Part shown: one piece after another, positions 6,467 to 7,768 of the stretch
Numbering within the stretch: position 1 is the first letter of the stretch
Layout of the letters: each line of letters starts with the position of its first letter
Origin: Anaerolineaceae bacterium
GTDB taxonomy: Bacteria; Chloroflexota; Anaerolineae; Anaerolineales; Anaerolineaceae
Direction: 5' to 3'
Assembly: GCA_030620065.1 (NCBI GenBank)
Contig: JAUXFJ010000065.1
Span: 1 to 7,768, forward strand
DNA length: 7,768 bases
Notes under the pieces: generated by a model
The model's database searches: none
Told to the model about the DNA's origin: nothing
The model's input: the letters and a program-made list of their open reading frames with translations, nothing else
Program-made: the position numbers and the translations under genes

Positions 6467-7480
6467 ATGACATGGGATATACACGGACACGATTGGGCAG
6501 TCTCATTGCTCAAGGAGCATACCAAGACAGATAAGCTGCGGCATGCTTATTTGATCACTGGAGCACAGGGCGTCGGTAGACGGACTTTGGCATTGGCTTT
6601 TGTTAAAGCGCTTAACTGTGTACAACCGCTTGGACAAGGTTTGCCGTGCGGTACCTGTACGACCTGCCAGCAGATCGCACGGCAAGTTTATCCTGACCTT
6701 TCTGTTATTGAGCCTGAAGAGGGGCACAAAGACATTCGTATTGAACAGGTGCGTACCTTAAGGCGTTCATTGGTATTAGCGCCTTATCAGGCACGTTACC
6801 GCGTGGCGCTCTTGCTCGATTTCCAACGCATTACGCTAGGGGCTGCTAACGCCCTGCTGAAGACTCTTGAGGAGCCCCCACCCAAAGCTGTAATCATATT
6901 GACTGCAGATGCGCAGGAAAGCTTGCTACCCACTATTGTCTCGCGCTGCGAGGTTTTGCGTTTACGCCCCATGCCGGTTCAAGCTGCAGAGAGCTTTCTG
7001 GAAGAACAAAAGGGATTGAGTCAGTTGGATGCCCGACTTCTCGCTCACATTACTTCGGGAAGGTTGGGGGCTGCATTGAAACTTCATGCTGACCCGCAGG
7101 CACTAATAAACCGTCAGCAGGTGCTGGATGACATGGCGGGATTACTCCCTGCATCACGGCGTGAACGCTTTGCCTATGTTGAAGCTGAAATGAAGCAAAG
7201 CCGCAAAAGGCGCGAAAATTTATCCAAAATCATTTCCATTTGGCTGACCTTTTGGCGTGATGTTTTCATCTGTGCGTCGGGGTCAGATATACCTTTGGTC
7301 AATATTGACCGTGAACCCTACATCCGAGCGGTAGCGGAGCAAGTAGATTTAGCAAGTGCTCAGAGTGTTATGGTTTCTTTAGAGGAAGGGCTTAAGCAGC
7401 TGGATGTCTATGTCAATGCGCGTTTACTGGCAGAAAACTTGTTATTATTGTGGCCGCGTATTCCAAGATTAGTGGTCTAA
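6467..7480 (+). CDS. holB: DNA polymerase III delta-prime subunit (clamp loader)
   Basis: A 337-residue AAA+ protein, close to E. coli delta-prime (334). It belongs to the clamp loader that places the sliding beta clamp on primed DNA. Visible parts: an N-terminal block WDIHGHDWAVSLLKEH; a Walker A-like loop at 32-40 (GAQGVGRRT) in which the usual Lys and following Thr are both Arg; a zinc module with Cys51, Cys61, Cys64 and Cys67; the clamp-loader signature ANALLKTLEEPP at 127-138; and the SRC motif at 159-161 with the arginine finger. The broken P-loop fits delta-prime, which does not hydrolyse ATP, and argues against DnaX (tau/gamma), which needs it intact. Residues from ~210 on form the C-terminal collar-type helical domain. 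Start choice: the frame extends 22 codons upstream to 6401, but that stretch resembles nothing in the family and overlaps a good promoter. It is divergent from the ATPase and convergent with the ABC gene. Confidence 0.9.
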   Translation: MTWDIHGHDWAVSLLKEHTKTDKLRHAYLITGAQGVGRRTLALAFVKALNCVQPLGQGLPCGTCTTCQQIARQVYPDLSVIEPEEGHKDIRIEQVRTLRRSLVLAPYQARYRVALLLDFQRITLGAANALLKTLEEPPPKAVIILTADAQESLLPTIVSRCEVLRLRPMPVQAAESFLEEQKGLSQLDARLLAHITSGRLGAALKLHADPQALINRQQVLDDMAGLLPASRRERFAYVEAEMKQSRKRRENLSKIISIWLTFWRDVFICASGSDIPLVNIDREPYIRAVAEQVDLASAQSVMVSLEEGLKQLDVYVNARLLAENLLLLWPRIPRLVV

Positions 7481-7497
7481 AGTTTCTTTTTTATGAT

Positions 7498-7513
7498 AAA
7501 AATTATAATTTTT
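7498..7513. repeat. A/T-only perfect palindrome in the holB-ABC convergent gap
   Basis: AAAAATTATAATTTTT is perfectly self-complementary over 16 bases, lying in the 87-base gap between the converging holB and ABC transporter genes. A T run (CTTTTTTATG) precedes it on the plus strand. It might serve as a weak two-way terminator, but an all-A:T stem is unstable and a real G+C terminator stem is absent. I see nothing else in this gap. Confidence 0.25.
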
Positions 7514-7567
7514 GGCAGTTATTTTAAATTCAGCATTATCTCGCTTAGGTTTCTTGAATTATTGGGT

Positions 7568-7768
7568 TTAAGGTTGTCCAACATTTAACTGCTGACGCAG
7601 CTGATGAGCAAGTTCAGCAAAACGCGGGCTGTAGCGAATTTCTTCAGTGCGTGGACGAGCAAGGTCTACTGGTAAATCAAGGCAGATTTGGGCTGGGCGC
7701 TGCGTAAGCACCAGCACTCGATCTGATAGATAAATGGCTTCTGGGATCGAATGAGTCACCATCAGGAC
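7568..7768 (-). CDS. ABC transporter ATP-binding protein, NitT/TauT type, C-terminal 66 residues
   Basis: Partial gene entering from the right edge; only the end is visible. The fragment begins VLMVTHSIPEAIYLSDRVLV. The His at visible residue 6 is the H-loop (switch) histidine of ABC ATPases, which contacts the ATP gamma-phosphate. The wording VTH-x-I-x-E-A-I-x-LSDRV-x-V-L-x-x-RP is typical of the TauB/SsuB/NrtD group, whose importers bring in nitrate, taurine, aliphatic sulfonates or thiamine precursors. The substrate cannot be told from this end. The Walker A, Q-loop and signature motifs lie outside the window. No partner permease or binding protein follows it here; the next gene is the convergent holB. 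Confidence 0.88.
   Translation of the reverse strand, partial: VLMVTHSIPEAIYLSDRVLVLTQRPAQICLDLPVDLARPRTEEIRYSPRFAELAHQLRQQLNVGQP

Noticed and set aside
7481..7567. Strong two-way terminator between holB and the ABC gene
   Set aside because: Only an all-A:T palindrome is present; no G+C-containing stem followed by a T tract was found.

Overview
The window is ordinary bacterial chromosome, about half G+C by eye and densely coding. I see no insertion sequence, CRISPR array, tRNA, rRNA or phage gene. The best guess at the host is a member of the Chloroflexota (Anaerolineae-like). This rests only on the general look of the deoxynucleoside kinase N-terminus, the CcrM-type methylase and the P2A ATPase, so the phylum is an inference.

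Layout from left to right. Positions 1-125 (minus) hold the N-terminus of a deoxynucleoside kinase cut by the window edge, with a -10 box and a Shine-Dalgarno (SD) site behind it. A strong hairpin at 213-242 ends the next gene, pepF (276-2054, minus), a cytoplasmic zinc oligopeptidase. Fifty bases further upstream on the same strand lies a CcrM/HinfI-type adenine-N6 DNA methyltransferase (2105-3220, minus), which probably shares a transcript with pepF. A 142-base spacer then holds the methylase control region (a GANTC site and a 12-bp palindrome) and the terminator of a large P2A calcium-type ATPase (3363-6233, minus). A 233-base divergent spacer follows. It carries the ATPase promoter and a structured leader on one strand, and the promoter(s) of holB, the DNA polymerase III delta-prime gene (6467-7480, plus), on the other. 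The window closes with the C-terminus of a NitT/TauT-type ABC transporter ATPase (7568-7768, minus), convergent with holB. No gene-free stretch exceeds 300 bases.

The genes are mostly unrelated housekeeping functions: nucleotide salvage, peptide turnover, DNA methylation, cation export, replication and nutrient uptake. The most interesting thread is the methylase. It looks like Caulobacter CcrM along its whole length, including the C-terminal DNA-binding domain, and has no restriction endonuclease beside it. Its predicted target GANTC occurs only 16 times in the window by hand count, about half of chance. Two of those sites lie just upstream of genes: the methylase itself and the replication gene holB. 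That suggests, without proving, epigenetic control of the CcrM kind outside the Alphaproteobacteria. The second thread is the ATPase leader, which can fold in two mutually exclusive ways. I found no new multi-gene system.
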